Assembly: GCF_006171285.1 (NCBI RefSeq)
Contig: NZ_CP040890.1
Span: forward strand, 1-5,065
Direction: 5' to 3'
Length of the DNA: 5,065 nt
DNA from: Leclercia adecarboxylata
GTDB taxonomy: Bacteria; Pseudomonadota; Gammaproteobacteria; Enterobacterales; Enterobacteriaceae
Each line of letters begins with the position of its first letter. The first letter of the stretch is position 1. A program made the position numbers and the translations under genes. Under the pieces are notes generated by a model, which worked only from the letters and a program-made list of their open reading frames with translations, had not been told where the DNA came from and searched no databases. Positions 5,037 through 5,065 of this stretch are shown here, piece after piece.

Positions 5037-5065
5037 GTTATCTGATATAGGTTGTTATTGTCTCA
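5018..5065 (-). other. ori: ColE2-type replication origin (Rep binding and primer site)
   Basis: Read on the minus strand from the window end, the sequence begins TGAGAC, is AT-rich for about 15 nt, then TATCAGATAACAGC, then the GC hairpin. This is the order of the ColE2/ColE3 origin as I recall it (TGAGAC, then TTATCAGATAACAGCGCCC), where Rep binds and makes a 3-nt primer RNA. The middle (AATAACAACCTATA) differs from classical ColE2, which fits a divergent Rep C-terminus. Part of the origin may lie across the window junction. No ColE1-type RNAII origin is present, so this is the expected origin. Confidence 0.78.

Noticed and set aside
4836..5065. ColE1-type RNAII/RNAI origin, expected from the ColE1-like mob genes
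   Set aside because: No RNAII primer or ROP/Rom-like sequence is visible. The replicon is protein-primed ColE2 type, so mob and replication modules have different ancestry.
1..5065. CRISPR arrays, tRNA or rRNA genes, insertion sequences, integrons, resistance genes, colicin genes
   Set aside because: No repeated spacer pattern, transposase, integrase, structured RNA gene, resistance or colicin/immunity gene was seen.

Overview
The window reads as a complete, or nearly complete, small mobilizable plasmid of the enterobacterial ColE family, linearised next to its replication origin. All protein genes lie on the minus strand. The host is most likely a member of Enterobacterales. The evidence is a ColE2-type Rep, a ColE1/pMB1-type oriT and mob cluster, and the codon and base usage of the mob and toxin-antitoxin genes. 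Species cannot be told from the sequence.

Layout in transcription order (right to left). The right end (about 5018-5065) is a ColE2-type origin followed by a terminator hairpin. Next is oriT, with an ACTGG/CTTAA nick site at 4966/4967. The MOBP5 mobilization operon follows: mobC, then the relaxase gene mobA, with mobB and mobD nested inside mobA in another frame. A two-gene HigB/HigA-type toxin-antitoxin module (2278-2896) comes next. The replication control region (about 2085-2260) has a rep promoter, an antisense RNAI whose loop carries the TTGGCG (YUNR-type) motif on the Rep mRNA strand, and a 16-codon leader ORF overlapping a TTG start of rep. The ColE2-type rep gene (1182-2084) is followed after 2 nt by a large GTPase/DUF697 gene (4-1179). 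If the molecule is circular, the GTPase stop codon abuts the origin.

The genes form four functions: replication with antisense copy control, conjugative mobilization by a helper plasmid, post-segregational maintenance, and one cargo gene of unknown function. The unusual part is the cargo. An AT-rich Era-like GTPase with a C-terminal DUF697-like hydrophobic domain sits between rep and ori, where classical ColE2 plasmids have the two side by side. Its Shine-Dalgarno sequence is made from the last two codons of rep. G+C drops abruptly from about 56% to about 38% inside rep near position 1440, so the C-terminal origin-recognition part of Rep, the GTPase and possibly ori may have arrived together as one cassette.
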